A stretch of DNA of 64,000 nucleotides from Ignavibacteria bacterium (GCA_017303675.1 JAFLBX010000002.1:1140488-1204487); one strand, 5' to 3'. Shown: positions 9,187 to 19,043, counted from the first letter of the stretch. The notes: generated by a model from the sequence alone, not told the origin. Numbers and translations: made by a program.

Positions 9187-9684
9187 ATGACAAACGAAAA
9201 AACACAAACACTGATAAAAGCTTACCAAATGGCACGTAATCTTTCGAACTATTATATTTCTAAAATGGAATCAATAGATATCCATAAAGTTTACGAAGTA
9301 AACGGTGTGAAAATGAACAGCGCTTACTGGATACTCGCTCACCTGGTATGGACAGAACACTTCCTGGTAATTGAAGGTATTGGAGGCGAAAGCCTTGGTA
9401 TTGAATGGCTGAATGATTACGGGTTTGGTTCAGTACCGGATGAAATTAAAAATCAGCCTTCTATTGAAGAAGTAAGGAAAAGGTTTGAAGAAGTACACAC
9501 AAAAGCAATGGATATACTTAACAGTATGACAGATGAGCTGATGGAGGCTGAAAATAATATAGAAGCAAATTTTGGAGGCAGCAAGGATAAATTCCACGTG
9601 CTTATGCATGCCATAAGGCATGAACCGATGCATATCGGGCAGCTTAGCTGGATTTTAAAGATAAACGGTATTAAGCTAACATAG
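9187..9684 (+). CDS. DinB-like metal-dependent four-helix protein
   Basis: This is a 165-residue protein of the DinB/YfiT-like superfamily. The three histidines that usually hold the metal are visible: one in WILAHLVWTEHF and two in HEPMHIGQL. The ATG at 9187 is preferred; an in-frame TTG at 9163 would add eight residues that do not look conserved, and neither site has a clear Shine-Dalgarno sequence. Family members act in thiol transfer and stress responses, including bacillithiol-dependent transferases. That is notable because bshC is in this window, but a link is only a guess. Confidence 0.75.
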   Translation: MTNEKTQTLIKAYQMARNLSNYYISKMESIDIHKVYEVNGVKMNSAYWILAHLVWTEHFLVIEGIGGESLGIEWLNDYGFGSVPDEIKNQPSIEEVRKRFEEVHTKAMDILNSMTDELMEAENNIEANFGGSKDKFHVLMHAIRHEPMHIGQLSWILKINGIKLT

Positions 9685-9756
9685 TTCGCAAGAAATTTAG
9701 CGTACCGGATGTATTAGATTTATTTCAACTGTATTTGGAAATGAAGTATCGAAATT

Positions 9757-9782
9757 GCGCTTCGACTCCGCTCAGCGCGACA
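9757..9782. repeat. Short dispersed-repeat fragment (TTCGACTCCGCTCAG type)
   Basis: This GC-richer stretch between the DinB-like gene and the oxidoreductase contains TTCGACTCCGCTCAG bounded by GCGC on both sides. It resembles intergenic repeat families common in Bacteroidota-related genomes and is related in style to the element at 52092-52172. The assignment is by eye only. Confidence 0.4.
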
Positions 9783-9833
9783 AAATTCAGAATTCATTTT
9801 AAAACTACAATAGTTAAAAGGTTAATAATACGT

Positions 9834-11159
9834 TTATAACTTATAAAACTCCTCTTTAAAAATTTTATCATAGGTACCGAATCGTTTTTCAAGAAGGAGT
9901 TTGAAAGCATTATGGTCTAAAATATCATAATGCATCAATATATAATCAACGGCACCTATGGCCGCTTTATCGCCGCCGCAAAGCCTGCGAAGCGGAAGAG
10001 TAATGATATTCAGACCTTTTTTTTCAATATTTAAAGATTCATCAATAATAAAAATTGTTTTTTCATTAATCCTGTTAAAAATATCCTGGGCTTTAATTTC
10101 TTTTAAGCCGTTTTCAGATACCGCTACAACGAAATCCGCAGAAGATACTCCCGTGAAATTAATTTCACCGGGTGAAATAATTACTTCACTTAATGAAAAT
10201 CCTGAGCCTTGAGTAACAGGGTTATCATTCTTTTGCGTCACTTCAAGTCCGCACATCAGTGCGGCTTCGGCAAACATAGCTGCTGTTGACTGCACCCTTT
10301 CACCGGCGCTTCCTGATATTATGATCTCCTTTGGAAATTTCAATGTATGCTCATAAGCAGGATTAATATATTTTAAAGCCTTAATTTCTCCTTTATGCGC
10401 ATGCACATCTGTATGATATTTTTTACTGAACTCAGCCCTGGAATCTGAATTCTTGATCTGCCCGACTGTATGTCCTTCTTCTTCAGCCATTTTAACAAGC
10501 ATATTGCCTTTTATATCATTGCGTTTAGTGCCGTGTTCTGTGCACAGTTCAAGAACTTCAACAATTGAAAATCCGTTAAAAGCAATTGCATTGCTGATTG
10601 TTTCTGTGAGGTCCTTATCAGTAGCGGTTTTACGCGCAATGAAGCCTGCTTTTGATGCATCTGCAATGCTGCAAATATCAAGCGAAGGATTCATACTGCC
10701 GAACGGAGATGTTATTGTATTGAAGTGTTCAGGTGTGAGCGATGAGGTTTGCCCTCCTGTCATACCGAACAGGAAATTATTGGCAACAATTACAGTTACA
10801 TCCACATTCATAAGCGCAGCATTTACGATATGGAGCAATCCTATCATTGAGCCGCCATCACCGATAAGGACTATAGTTTTAAGCTTACCTGATGCCAATA
10901 CTTTATCAGCAACGGCAATGCCTGTAGCAAAACCTGTTGACCTTCCGTGTGTAGTGTGTACTGTATGCACTTTATCAAACAGCGCATCTGCAAGTCCGAT
11001 ACAGCCTATATCGGTTACAAGACAAACATCATGCGGATCAATCTGTAATAGTCCCAGCGCGTCATTTAATTTTTTCAGGATATTTGAGTGCCCGCAGCCT
11101 TTGCAAAAAGGCATTACTGCACCGTGAGTCATATAAGAACACTGCTCTATTGTATTCAT
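9834..11159 (-). CDS. 2-oxoacid:ferredoxin oxidoreductase, fused beta-gamma subunit
   Basis: This subunit holds the thiamine diphosphate site of an enzyme that oxidises a 2-oxoacid to its acyl-CoA with ferredoxin as acceptor. Residues ~15-250 are the TPP-binding beta domain, with FCKGCGH, then HGRSTGFATG and GDGGSMIGL with a downstream VANN. From ~275 to the end the sequence turns into a gamma-type domain (IIISGSAGERVQSTAAMFA, then VTQGSGFSLSEVIISP). In the common KorAB arrangement the gamma domain is fused to alpha, so a beta-gamma fusion is unusual. The start overlaps the alpha gene stop by 4 bp. No ferredoxin-like delta subunit lies nearby. The substrate cannot be read from the sequence. 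Confidence 0.85.
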   Translation of the reverse strand: MNTIEQCSYMTHGAVMPFCKGCGHSNILKKLNDALGLLQIDPHDVCLVTDIGCIGLADALFDKVHTVHTTHGRSTGFATGIAVADKVLASGKLKTIVLIGDGGSMIGLLHIVNAALMNVDVTVIVANNFLFGMTGGQTSSLTPEHFNTITSPFGSMNPSLDICSIADASKAGFIARKTATDKDLTETISNAIAFNGFSIVEVLELCTEHGTKRNDIKGNMLVKMAEEEGHTVGQIKNSDSRAEFSKKYHTDVHAHKGEIKALKYINPAYEHTLKFPKEIIISGSAGERVQSTAAMFAEAALMCGLEVTQKNDNPVTQGSGFSLSEVIISPGEINFTGVSSADFVVAVSENGLKEIKAQDIFNRINEKTIFIIDESLNIEKKGLNIITLPLRRLCGGDKAAIGAVDYILMHYDILDHNAFKLLLEKRFGTYDKIFKEEFYKL

Positions 11160-12304
11160 AAATTCATGATCCTTTCTGTAATTTCATCAGGAGTTATCAT
11201 AGCACCAAGCTTATTAATACCCAATACATTATAATTTTTCAGCAAGGGCTCAATTATCATTCTGTACTGACCTGAAAAATTCTCTTCAGCTATAAAAATA
11301 TTTTTGCAGCCTTCGGCTGCTTTGAGTATTGCTTTATCGGGTACAGGGAACATGCTGAATATAGTAAGCGAAGATATTTTTTTGCCCTGTTTCCTTATTT
11401 TTTTCACAGAATCTTTCATTGTCCTGGCTGTTATTCCAAAGCTTATTAAAAGGTTATCTGAGCCTTCTTCGTGATCCTCTTTTACCAGAACCATTTCATC
11501 ACGGTAAGCCTGTATCTTTTCTTCAAGATGTTTAAGAACAGCAAGAGTTTCGGGGTCATTTTTTTTCAGGCTGCCTTTGGTGTTATGGGCTGAGCCCGTT
11601 GCTGTTACTTTTACTTTTGACCCAACCGGTGCAAATTTGGCTATCATCTCAGGAGAGTCAAATCCATACATTTTCCAGTTATTAAAATCCGCATCGTTTT
11701 CAGAGATCAAATGCCTGTGAACAGTCGCAGAAATTTTAAGCTTACTGTAATCTACGCTTTCGGTTGTCATACCTATCTCTTTATCGCTAAGCAGCACAAC
11801 CGGTGTACGGTATTTTTCAGCCCAGTTGAACGCTTCTATGGTCATCTCATAACATTCTTTGGCAGTAGAAGGATAAATTACCGGGATAGTATAGCCGCCG
11901 CTTGTCGCAAATTCTGTGATCAGTATATCACCCTGCGCTCCCTGGGTAGCTCCGCCGGTGCATGGTCCGAGCCTCTGCACTACGCTGATAACAACGGGTG
12001 TTTCAGTTATCAAAGCATACTGTACAGTTTCTATCATTAAAGCCCAGCCCGGGCCGGATGTTGCTGTCATTGCTTTAACTCCCCGCATTGAAGCGCCTAC
12101 ACAGTAGGCAAGCGCAGAGATCTCATCAGGTGAGCTGATTGCTATTCCATTATTAAGAGGCAGAAGATCAATTAATCCTTTATAAATTCCGGAAGCAGGC
12201 GTAATTGGATAACCGGCAAAGAACTTACAACCTGCTTTTATTGCTCCTTCCGCTGTCATTTGATTTCCGCTGCGAAGGGCAAGCTTTTTAGTTTCTGTGT
12301 TCAT
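11156..12304 (-). CDS. 2-oxoacid:ferredoxin oxidoreductase, alpha subunit
   Basis: The 382-residue subunit has the alpha-type pyrimidine-binding domain (GYPITPASGIY, then SPDEISALAYCVGASMRG and ATSGPGWALM) and a C-terminal transketolase-like domain (LLISFGITARTMKDSV, GKKISSLTIFSMFP). The conserved PSTG-type loop reads GPCTGGATQG, followed by QGD. There is no gamma domain at its N-terminus; that domain is at the end of the partner protein. The two genes overlap by 4 bp and must be co-translated. 2-Oxoglutarate, pyruvate or branched-chain oxoacids are all possible substrates. Confidence 0.85.
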   Translation of the reverse strand: MNTETKKLALRSGNQMTAEGAIKAGCKFFAGYPITPASGIYKGLIDLLPLNNGIAISSPDEISALAYCVGASMRGVKAMTATSGPGWALMIETVQYALITETPVVISVVQRLGPCTGGATQGAQGDILITEFATSGGYTIPVIYPSTAKECYEMTIEAFNWAEKYRTPVVLLSDKEIGMTTESVDYSKLKISATVHRHLISENDADFNNWKMYGFDSPEMIAKFAPVGSKVKVTATGSAHNTKGSLKKNDPETLAVLKHLEEKIQAYRDEMVLVKEDHEEGSDNLLISFGITARTMKDSVKKIRKQGKKISSLTIFSMFPVPDKAILKAAEGCKNIFIAEENFSGQYRMIIEPLLKNYNVLGINKLGAMITPDEITERIMNL

Positions 12305-12440
12305 AACATTTCCATTAATAAGTATAATTCACCTATACAAAATTACACCGGAAAGTTAAAATAAAGAATGATTTGCGTTTGGTTTTAAGGCAAGGGATAA
12401 AAATCATATTAAAGTATGATGTATGGAGAGACTCGCACTG

Positions 12441-12728
12441 CTACTTTTCGAGAAGTGCTTTTACTTTTTCAAGGGCTTCGTTGACCTTGTTTTCGGGGGC
12501 ATTTGATTCCCATGTAATTTCATAACTTCCATCTTTTGCTATAATATTTGCATCAACGTGGAAAGTTAAGAACAATACTTGTTTTTCTGCCCTGATATTG
12601 AAGCCATCTGTTATATTGGCAATCTTTACATCATTATCTGCAATATCTTTACAGTATTCGGTTTTTATGCTTTCAAGCTTTTGCAGAAGTTCCTGTTTTG
12701 TTTTGCCGGGTTTTGGGATATTTATCAT
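12441..12728 (-). CDS. Small conserved protein of unknown function
   Basis: This 95-residue protein has no signal peptide or membrane segment. An N-terminal helix (KQELLQKLESIKTEY) is followed by alternating strands (DVKIANITDG, FNIRAEKQVLFLTFHVDANI) and a C-terminal helix (KVNEALEKVKALL). The helix-strand-strand-helix outline is reminiscent of the small polyhydroxyalkanoate-system protein family, but the match is weak and no function is assigned. It follows the DppD-type ATPase gene on the same strand but is separated from it by a terminator, so it may have its own promoter. Confidence 0.65.
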   Translation of the reverse strand: MINIPKPGKTKQELLQKLESIKTEYCKDIADNDVKIANITDGFNIRAEKQVLFLTFHVDANIIAKDGSYEITWESNAPENKVNEALEKVKALLEK

Positions 12729-12748
12729 TTCTATATTAATAATTAAAA

Positions 12749-12769
12749 AGCCCCGAAAGTTCCGGGGCT
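12749..12769 (-). terminator. Rho-independent terminator after the DppD-type gene
   Basis: The inverted repeat AGCCCCG/CGGGGCT has a 7-nt loop and is followed on the minus strand by a T-run (12744-12748). It lies 8 bp beyond the stop of the ATPase gene. Confidence 0.85.
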
Positions 12770-12776
12770 AAAAAAT

Positions 12777-13826
12777 CTAAGCCATTTCAGCGGGAATCCT
12801 GTCACCTTCTTTTAATCGGCGGGTTTCAATATCCTTCCAGTAATGGCATGCAACAGTATGCATCTGGCTTGTGCCGCTAACCTGTTCAAGAACAGGCTCT
12901 ACATTCCAGCATTTGCTGTCTGTTGTGTAAAGCTTACTATCAACATATTTGCATCTTGTGCAGAAGTGGCAGCCTGCAGGATAGTTTGTGGCAGCAGGTA
13001 CATTACCTTCGATAGTTGCCAGTCTTCCGTGGCCTTTATTAAGCTTTGGAATTGAATTCAATAAACCAAGTGTATATGGATGTTTGGGATTGTAAAAAAT
13101 CTCTGATGAATCAGAATACTCAGCTACCTTTGATGCATACATAACAGCAACACGTTTGGTTACTTCGGCAATAACACCAAGGTCATGGGTTATCATAATT
13201 ACACCCATACCCAGCTCATCCTGCAGTTTTTTTATCAGCTCAAGTATCTGCGCCTGAACTGTTACATCAAGGGCAGTGGTTGGCTCATCCGCAATTAAAA
13301 TTTCGGGATTGCATGAGAGCGCCATAGCTATCATTACTCTTTGCCTTAAACCGCCGGAAAGCTGGTGAGGATATTCTGAATATCTCTGTTCAGGAGCGGG
13401 AATACCAACCAGGCGCAGCATTTCAATAGAACGCTTTTTAGCTTCTTCTTTGGAAACCTGCTGATGCAGCATAACGGCTTCATCGATCTGGTCACCGCAT
13501 GTAAATACAGGGTTTAAAGAAGTCATCGGTTCCTGGAAAATCATAGCAATATCGTTTCCGCGGATCTCCTGCATTTTTTTATCATCAAACTTGGTCAGAT
13601 CCTGACCCTTGAAAAGTATTTCACCTCCAACTATCTTACCGGGCGGGTTTGGTATCAGGCGCATTATTGAAAGTGCGGAAACGCTTTTTCCGCAGCCTGA
13701 TTCTCCCACCAGCCCCAATGTTTCACCGCGATCAAGATCATATGATACATCATCTACTGCCTTGGCAATTCCGTCATCAGTATAAAAATATGTTTTGAGG
13801 TTCTTTACTTCAAGTAACTTGGTCAT
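12777..13826 (-). CDS. Peptide ABC transporter ATP-binding protein (DppD/OppD family)
   Basis: This is a cytoplasmic ATPase of an oligopeptide or dipeptide importer, 349 residues long, which is normal for the family. Walker A is GESGCGKS (near residue 40), the signature is LSGGLRQR, Walker B is ILIADEP, and the switch His lies in MITHDLGV. The C-terminal extension typical of DppD/OppD follows, with [12 protein letters not shown] and two cysteines in HFCTRCKY. The permease, binding protein and DppF/OppF partners are not adjacent, so this is an isolated subunit gene in the window. It is followed by a clear terminator. Confidence 0.9.
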   Translation of the reverse strand: MTKLLEVKNLKTYFYTDDGIAKAVDDVSYDLDRGETLGLVGESGCGKSVSALSIMRLIPNPPGKIVGGEILFKGQDLTKFDDKKMQEIRGNDIAMIFQEPMTSLNPVFTCGDQIDEAVMLHQQVSKEEAKKRSIEMLRLVGIPAPEQRYSEYPHQLSGGLRQRVMIAMALSCNPEILIADEPTTALDVTVQAQILELIKKLQDELGMGVIMITHDLGVIAEVTKRVAVMYASKVAEYSDSSEIFYNPKHPYTLGLLNSIPKLNKGHGRLATIEGNVPAATNYPAGCHFCTRCKYVDSKLYTTDSKCWNVEPVLEQVSGTSQMHTVACHYWKDIETRRLKEGDRIPAEMA

Positions 13827-13895
13827 ATATAATATTCATTTTAAGTTCTTGGCAAATTAGCTAAAAATAATTGATAAAATAAAGGGATTTATACG

Positions 13896-15260
13896 TTAAT
13901 TTAAAAAATCAGCTATTTCTTTATTAAATTTAACCTGTAAATATTCTGCTTCCTTAACTGTTGATGCTTCGGTAATTATTCTGATAATTGGCTCAGTATT
14001 TGATTTCCTGAAGTTTGCCCACCGGTTATCAAAATCAAGCCTTAAGCCATCTTCAAAATTTTGTTTTTTGTCACTGTACTTCCTGCGCATAAATTCAAAA
14101 ATTGAATCAGCATTAATATTTTCGAGCTGAATTTTTGATTTCCGGATAAAATATTGCGGAAGTGAGTTTTTATATTCTGATACCTTTAAACCCGATTCAG
14201 CTATTTCGCTGAGAATTAGAGCTGTGCCAACAAGTGAATCCCTGCCGTAATGAACTTCCGGCAGTATAACTCCCCCGCTGCCTTCGCCGCCAATTACAGC
14301 TTTTACATCTTTCATTTTTTTGATAACATTGATCTCACCAACCGGCGCTTTGTAAAGCTTGCCTCCAAGTGAATTTACCACATCATCAACTGAACGCGAT
14401 GTTGAAAGATTGATGGCAGCTATTCTGTTTTTTTGTTTGGTTTTAGATAGCACATGTTTAACAGCAGCAGTGATAGTATTTTCTTCGCCAAAGGGTTCGC
14501 CTTTTTCGGTAATAATCACAAGCCTGTCGGCATCAGGGTCAATGACAATGCCGATATCAGCCTTATGCTTTCTTACTTCGCGGCAAGTTCTTTTCAGGTT
14601 TTCAGGCAAAGGTTCAGGTTTGCGGGTAAAAACTCCGCTGGGATCACAATCTATCTTTATCACCTTACAGCCCAGCTTTTCAAGCAAGGCGGGAATAATT
14701 TTTGATCCTGAAGCATTCACACAATCAACTACAACTTTGAATTTCCTCTTTTTAATTTTGCTGATATTAAGCGAGCTGATGCTCAATACCCTGGAAATAT
14801 GATAATCACCAAAACCCGGGTAGTATTCAACATGCTTTACCTTATCGGCGGGGACATAAACGTTTTCTTTCAGATCAATCAGCTTCCATAACTCAGCGTT
14901 TTCATCTGCATCAAGAAAAATACCTTTACTGTTTATGAATTTCATACCGTTCCATTCCTGCGGATTGTGGGAAGCGGTTACAGCAATTCCCCCTGCTGCT
15001 TTTAGTGTTTCAACCGCTAAGGAAACGGTTGGCGTAGGAGCAACACCTATATTCACGACTTCGCATCCGCAGAAAAGAAGAGTGGATTCAATAAGCTTTT
15101 CAACAAGTTCTCCCCCCATTCTGCCATCTCTGCCTAAAACGATTTTTTTTCTTTTGTTGTAAACTGCAAAAGCCGAAGCGTATTTCACAATATTTTCGGG
15201 AGTTAAAGATTCACCATAAATTCCCCTGATACCCGAAATTGATATTATTGGTTCTTTCAT
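13896..15260 (-). CDS. glmM: Phosphoglucosamine mutase/phosphomannomutase family protein
   Basis: This phosphohexomutase has 454 residues. The active-site phosphoserine is Ser97 in TASHNP, the metal loop is DPDADR, the sugar-binding loop is GEGSGG and the C-terminal phosphate-binding loop is RKSNTEP. The ATG at 15260 is chosen because the 13-residue upstream extension is Lys/Phe-rich and outside the family. Sequence alone does not separate GlmM from ManB-type enzymes; GlmM is favoured by the GEGSGG loop and by length. It stands alone, about 70 bp before the DppD-type gene start. Confidence 0.85.
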   Translation of the reverse strand: MKEPIISISGIRGIYGESLTPENIVKYASAFAVYNKRKKIVLGRDGRMGGELVEKLIESTLLFCGCEVVNIGVAPTPTVSLAVETLKAAGGIAVTASHNPQEWNGMKFINSKGIFLDADENAELWKLIDLKENVYVPADKVKHVEYYPGFGDYHISRVLSISSLNISKIKKRKFKVVVDCVNASGSKIIPALLEKLGCKVIKIDCDPSGVFTRKPEPLPENLKRTCREVRKHKADIGIVIDPDADRLVIITEKGEPFGEENTITAAVKHVLSKTKQKNRIAAINLSTSRSVDDVVNSLGGKLYKAPVGEINVIKKMKDVKAVIGGEGSGGVILPEVHYGRDSLVGTALILSEIAESGLKVSEYKNSLPQYFIRKSKIQLENINADSIFEFMRRKYSDKKQNFEDGLRLDFDNRWANFRKSNTEPIIRIITEASTVKEAEYLQVKFNKEIADFLN

Positions 15261-15345
15261 TTTATTACTAAATTTAAACTTTAGATTCTTTACCTTCAAT
15301 CAGTAAAACAGGTACTAAAATTATTTTCGGTATTACTTTTTTAAG

Positions 15346-15365
15346 ATTCCTGCTTTCGCAGGAAT
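15346..15365. repeat. Hairpin repeat ATTCCTGC/GCAGGAAT
   Basis: Two 8-bp arms with a TTTC loop lie between glmM and the E1 gene, followed by GACAAA. The form resembles dispersed hairpin repeats of this lineage rather than a terminator, because no long T-run adjoins it. Confidence 0.55.
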
Positions 15366-15420
15366 GACAAATTAATTTTAAAATATAAATCAGCCCCTTG
15401 TTCTTTAATAATACTAAAAA

Positions 15421-15450
15421 AAAGCGGAAAGTTATTTATCTTTCCGCTTT
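15421..15450 (-). terminator. Rho-independent terminator after the E1 gene
   Basis: AAAGCGGAAAG and CTTTCCGCTTT form an 11-bp stem with an 8-nt loop. On the minus strand a run of Ts follows. It lies 37 bp beyond the E1 stop. Confidence 0.9.
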
Positions 15451-15486
15451 ATATTCATTCGTTATTTCAATATTTCTTTTTCACTT

Positions 15487-17619
15487 TTAGTAAGCAAGCA
15501 TTTCTTCGGCAGCTTTTAAGATCCAGCTATCCTGCGGAAGCGCATGGCTTTCAAGGCTGAACGGAATATGAATATGAAGTCCGGCAACACGTTTAACCGG
15601 GGCATCAAGATATTCAAATGCTGCTTCAGCAATCTGCGAAGCTATTTCAGCGCCAAAGCCCATGAATTTTGTATCTTCATGGAATACTATTACTTTTCCG
15701 GTTTTCTTAACTGAGTTTAATATTGTTTCAGTATCAAGCGGAACTATGGTTCTAATATCAATAACTTCTACACTGTATCCTTTTTTCTCCATCTCCCTGG
15801 AGGTCTTAAGCGCTTTTTCTACCATTGCGCCGTAAGCTACTATTGTAAGATCATTACCTTCCTTCTTAACAGCGGCTTTGCCAAATGGGAGGTAGTAATC
15901 TGCATCCGGCTCCGGTGATTTAGCATAACCCTGCCTGTATAAGAATTTATGCTCTAAAAACATTACAGGGTCTTTAAGCTGGCAAGCAGTTTTAAGCAAT
16001 CCTTTTGCATCAGCTGCATTGGAAGGATATGCGATATATAAGCCGGGGCATTTTGCAAAAATTGCTTCGATATTCTGTGAATGATAATGTCCGCCGCCAA
16101 TGTATCCGCCTGTTGCAACCCTGATAGTAACAGGGCATTCAAAAGCGCCGTTTGAACGGTAACGGTACATAACAAGCTCATCTCTTATCTGCATCATTGC
16201 AGGGAAAATATAATCAGCGAACTGAATTTCAACAACGGGTTTTAATCCGCTTAATGCCGCGCCTACTGCAGTTCCTAATATTGAAGCTTCAGCAAGCGGA
16301 GAATTAAAGCAACGTTTAACGCCGAATTTTGTTGAAAGTCCTTTTGTTGCTGTGAAAACACCGCCTTTGCCATCCTGAACGTCCTCACCATAAACAAGCA
16401 TATTCGGATTTTTTTCCATCTCTTCCATAAGCGCATGGTTAATTGCATCAACCATAACAATAGGTTCACCGGAAGGCTGTGTAGCTTCGTAAGCTATTTT
16501 TGTCTGCTGGTCATCAGGGCAGAAGAGATTATCTTCTACAGTTGATGGATCGGGAAGCGGTTCAGCATAAGCCTCTTCGGCTGACTTGATAACGAGGTCA
16601 TTTAACTCTTTTCTTGTTGCCGCTATATCTTCTGCGGTCATGATGTTTCTTTCAACAAGAACTTTTTCAAACTGTGCTATCGGGTCTCTTAAAGTATCTT
16701 TTTCAATTGCTTCTTTAGAACGGTATTTATCCTGTGAGTCTGATGCGGAGTGTGAACGAAGCCTTACAACATCAGCATAAATAAAGCTTGGTCCTTCGCC
16801 GTTTCTTGCAAGACGGACAGCTTCTTTAGCTGTGGCGTAGCTTTCGAGGAAGTCAGTTCCATCAATATGGAATTTGTGAATTCCTTCGAATCCCTGAACT
16901 ACTTTATATACTGATCCGCCTGCAGTCTGCTGTTCAATTGGCACAGAAATAGCGAAGCGGTTATTCTGAATGCAGAAAATTGTGGGGAGCTTTTCTCTGG
17001 CAGCCCAGTTAATAGCTTCAAAGAACTCGCCTTCGCTGGTTGAGCCTTCGCCGCCGCCAACATAAGAAACTTCATCGGTTCCGCGGTAAACACAGCTAAG
17101 CGCTGCGCCTACTGCCTGCAGGTATTGAGAGCCTGTTGGTGAAGATGCTGTGGGCATTCGCAGCTCTTTTGAACCAAGATGCATAGGCATCTGCCTGCCG
17201 CCTGTGAAAGTATCTGTAGCCTTACCCATAATATGCCTGAATATCTCTATTGGTGTAATTCCAAGTGCGGTACCAATAGCATTATCTCTGTAGTATGTAA
17301 AGAACCAGTCTTTACCGCCTTCCATAGCCATAGCACATGCAACCTGGATAGCTTCATGTCCTGAACCGGAAATTAAAAATGTAGCTTTGCCCTGTTTAAT
17401 CAGCATATCAATCCTGTCATCTGTGAACCTGGAAAGGAGCATAGCTTTATAAGCGTGGATCATCTCTTCATTTGATAATCCGTGATTCTTAACAGTTTCC
17501 TTATGAAAATCATACTGCAAGCTTTCTTTGGTACCATTGGATACTTTTGACCCGTTGGTATCTTTTGCAGCCCCATTAGTGCCTTTTGATTTCTTTTCTG
17601 CAGCAATTTTCTCTGCCAT
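15487..17619 (-). CDS. 2-oxoisovalerate-type dehydrogenase E1, fused alpha and beta subunits
   Basis: This is the TPP-dependent decarboxylating component of a branched-chain 2-oxoacid (or related) dehydrogenase complex. In 710 residues it joins an alpha half (~40-365) and a beta half (~380-705) that are separate proteins in many bacteria. The alpha half shows the TPP motif as GGGEGSTSEGEFFEA with QNNRFAI downstream, and the loop RLRSHSASDSQDKYR that corresponds to the phosphorylation loop of mitochondrial E1. The beta half shows YGEDVQDGKGGVF, FADYIFPAMMQI and GGYIGGGHYHSQ. The first ~35 residues are Lys/Gly/Asn-rich and probably disordered. A GAGGGG Shine-Dalgarno sequence precedes the start. 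The E2 and E3 genes are not nearby. Confidence 0.9.
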   Translation of the reverse strand: MAEKIAAEKKSKGTNGAAKDTNGSKVSNGTKESLQYDFHKETVKNHGLSNEEMIHAYKAMLLSRFTDDRIDMLIKQGKATFLISGSGHEAIQVACAMAMEGGKDWFFTYYRDNAIGTALGITPIEIFRHIMGKATDTFTGGRQMPMHLGSKELRMPTASSPTGSQYLQAVGAALSCVYRGTDEVSYVGGGEGSTSEGEFFEAINWAAREKLPTIFCIQNNRFAISVPIEQQTAGGSVYKVVQGFEGIHKFHIDGTDFLESYATAKEAVRLARNGEGPSFIYADVVRLRSHSASDSQDKYRSKEAIEKDTLRDPIAQFEKVLVERNIMTAEDIAATRKELNDLVIKSAEEAYAEPLPDPSTVEDNLFCPDDQQTKIAYEATQPSGEPIVMVDAINHALMEEMEKNPNMLVYGEDVQDGKGGVFTATKGLSTKFGVKRCFNSPLAEASILGTAVGAALSGLKPVVEIQFADYIFPAMMQIRDELVMYRYRSNGAFECPVTIRVATGGYIGGGHYHSQNIEAIFAKCPGLYIAYPSNAADAKGLLKTACQLKDPVMFLEHKFLYRQGYAKSPEPDADYYLPFGKAAVKKEGNDLTIVAYGAMVEKALKTSREMEKKGYSVEVIDIRTIVPLDTETILNSVKKTGKVIVFHEDTKFMGFGAEIASQIAEAAFEYLDAPVKRVAGLHIHIPFSLESHALPQDSWILKAAEEMLAY

Positions 17620-17897
17620 AGGAATAATCCCCTCTATATATTATATATTTATTTTAGTTTTTTAAACAGGAAGTGATAAAATCACAGGAATTTCAAATAT
17701 AGGGATTTTTAAAATATCAAAAAAGGGATTTAAAGTTCTATTGTTTGAAGTTTAGTATTAATTAAATTTGAGAAATCTACAAAATAATAATATTTTATAA
17801 TTTTTTTTAAAAAAATCATTTTAGACTTGATTAACCACAGAAAATAATACATATTTCGCAGGGTAATTAACTAAATTAAACGAAAGGTAACAAAACC

Positions 17898-18986
17898 ATG
17901 AAGAAAAATCTTTCAATTTTCGCAGTACTTATTACAGCAATTGTAATGAGCTTTGGGTTTTCAAACGATGGTAACGATAAAGAAACCGTTAACAGCGTTA
18001 ACCAGGGCAGCAGCAATGTTTTATACAATCATGATATAGAGCGTTTTGCTGGCTATAACTGGGATAACCCGCTTGCAGTTTTATTTACTTACAATGAATT
18101 AGTGAACGCAGCAGGCCAGGGCCAGGGCGGCGCAGATGTAAGCTTTATCACAGCTCCGGGAACTTTATTCGGTTTCGGAAGCCAGGGTAACTTATTTAAC
18201 TGGATGGGTGATGATTTCACAGTTCCTGCAGGACAGCAGTGGCAGATCGATTCAATTAAATTCTACAGCTACCAGACAGGTTCAACACTAACATCAACAT
18301 ACACAGCTTCACGTGTTGCAATATGGAACGGCAGAGTTGACAGCGCAGGTGTTACATTAAGAGCCGGCGATACAACAACAAACAGAATGAGAGCTACATA
18401 CTGGTCAAACATATACAGAACAACAGCAACACCTCCATACAACACACAGACAACCAGACCTATAATGGCAATTGTTGATACCATCAATGTTACATTGAAC
18501 CCGGGATACTACTGGTTACAGACAACATTTTTAGGTTCACTTGCTTCAGGTCCATGGGCTCCGCCAAGAACTATCTTAAACACACCAATTACCGGAAATG
18601 CAAAACAGAAATTAGCAGGCGTTTGGGGTAATGCATTAGACGGAACAAATGGACAGGGCTTACCATTTGTAATTTACGGAACACAGCTTGTTGCAATCAA
18701 TAATAACAACACTGGTATTCCTTCATCATACAGCTTAAAACAGAACTATCCAAATCCGTTTAACCCGGCTACAAACGTTTCATTTGACGTTCCAAAAGCA
18801 AGCCAGGTTAAAATATCAGTTTATGATGTAATGGGTAAAGAAGTTGATGTAGTAGTAAACAAACAGATGGAAGCAGGAAGCTATTCATTTACATATGATG
18901 CTTCAAAACTTTCAACCGGTTTATACTTCTATACATTAACAAGCGGTGACTACAAAGAAACCAAAAAGATGATGTTGATAAAATAA
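17898..18986 (+). CDS. T9SS-secreted protein with C-terminal sorting domain
   Basis: This 362-residue exported protein has a signal peptide (ITAIVMSFGF core) and a ~190-residue region of unknown fold, rich in Thr, Gly and aromatic residues. The type A sorting domain spans ~285-362 (NYPNPFNPAT, YDVMGKEV, GLYFYTL, ending KKMMLIK). The middle part has jellyroll-like features (GDDFTVPAGQQWQIDSIKFYSY, then GYYWLQTTF) but I do not recognise a named family. It lies just upstream of the four-gene module array and shares its C-rich codon choice but not its N-terminal module. GAAAGG precedes the ATG. A strong terminator follows. Confidence 0.85.
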   Translation: MKKNLSIFAVLITAIVMSFGFSNDGNDKETVNSVNQGSSNVLYNHDIERFAGYNWDNPLAVLFTYNELVNAAGQGQGGADVSFITAPGTLFGFGSQGNLFNWMGDDFTVPAGQQWQIDSIKFYSYQTGSTLTSTYTASRVAIWNGRVDSAGVTLRAGDTTTNRMRATYWSNIYRTTATPPYNTQTTRPIMAIVDTINVTLNPGYYWLQTTFLGSLASGPWAPPRTILNTPITGNAKQKLAGVWGNALDGTNGQGLPFVIYGTQLVAINNNNTGIPSSYSLKQNYPNPFNPATNVSFDVPKASQVKISVYDVMGKEVDVVVNKQMEAGSYSFTYDASKLSTGLYFYTLTSGDYKETKKMMLIK

Positions 18987-19043
18987 TGAAGTTATAGAAT
19001 TTTCTGCGAAAGCAGATTAAGTAACAAATTATTTATAATTATT

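Noticed and set aside
10453..11127. 224-codon open frame opposite the oxidoreductase beta-gamma gene
   Set aside because: It lies wholly inside a recognisable gene on the other strand and has no family resemblance; it is a shadow frame.
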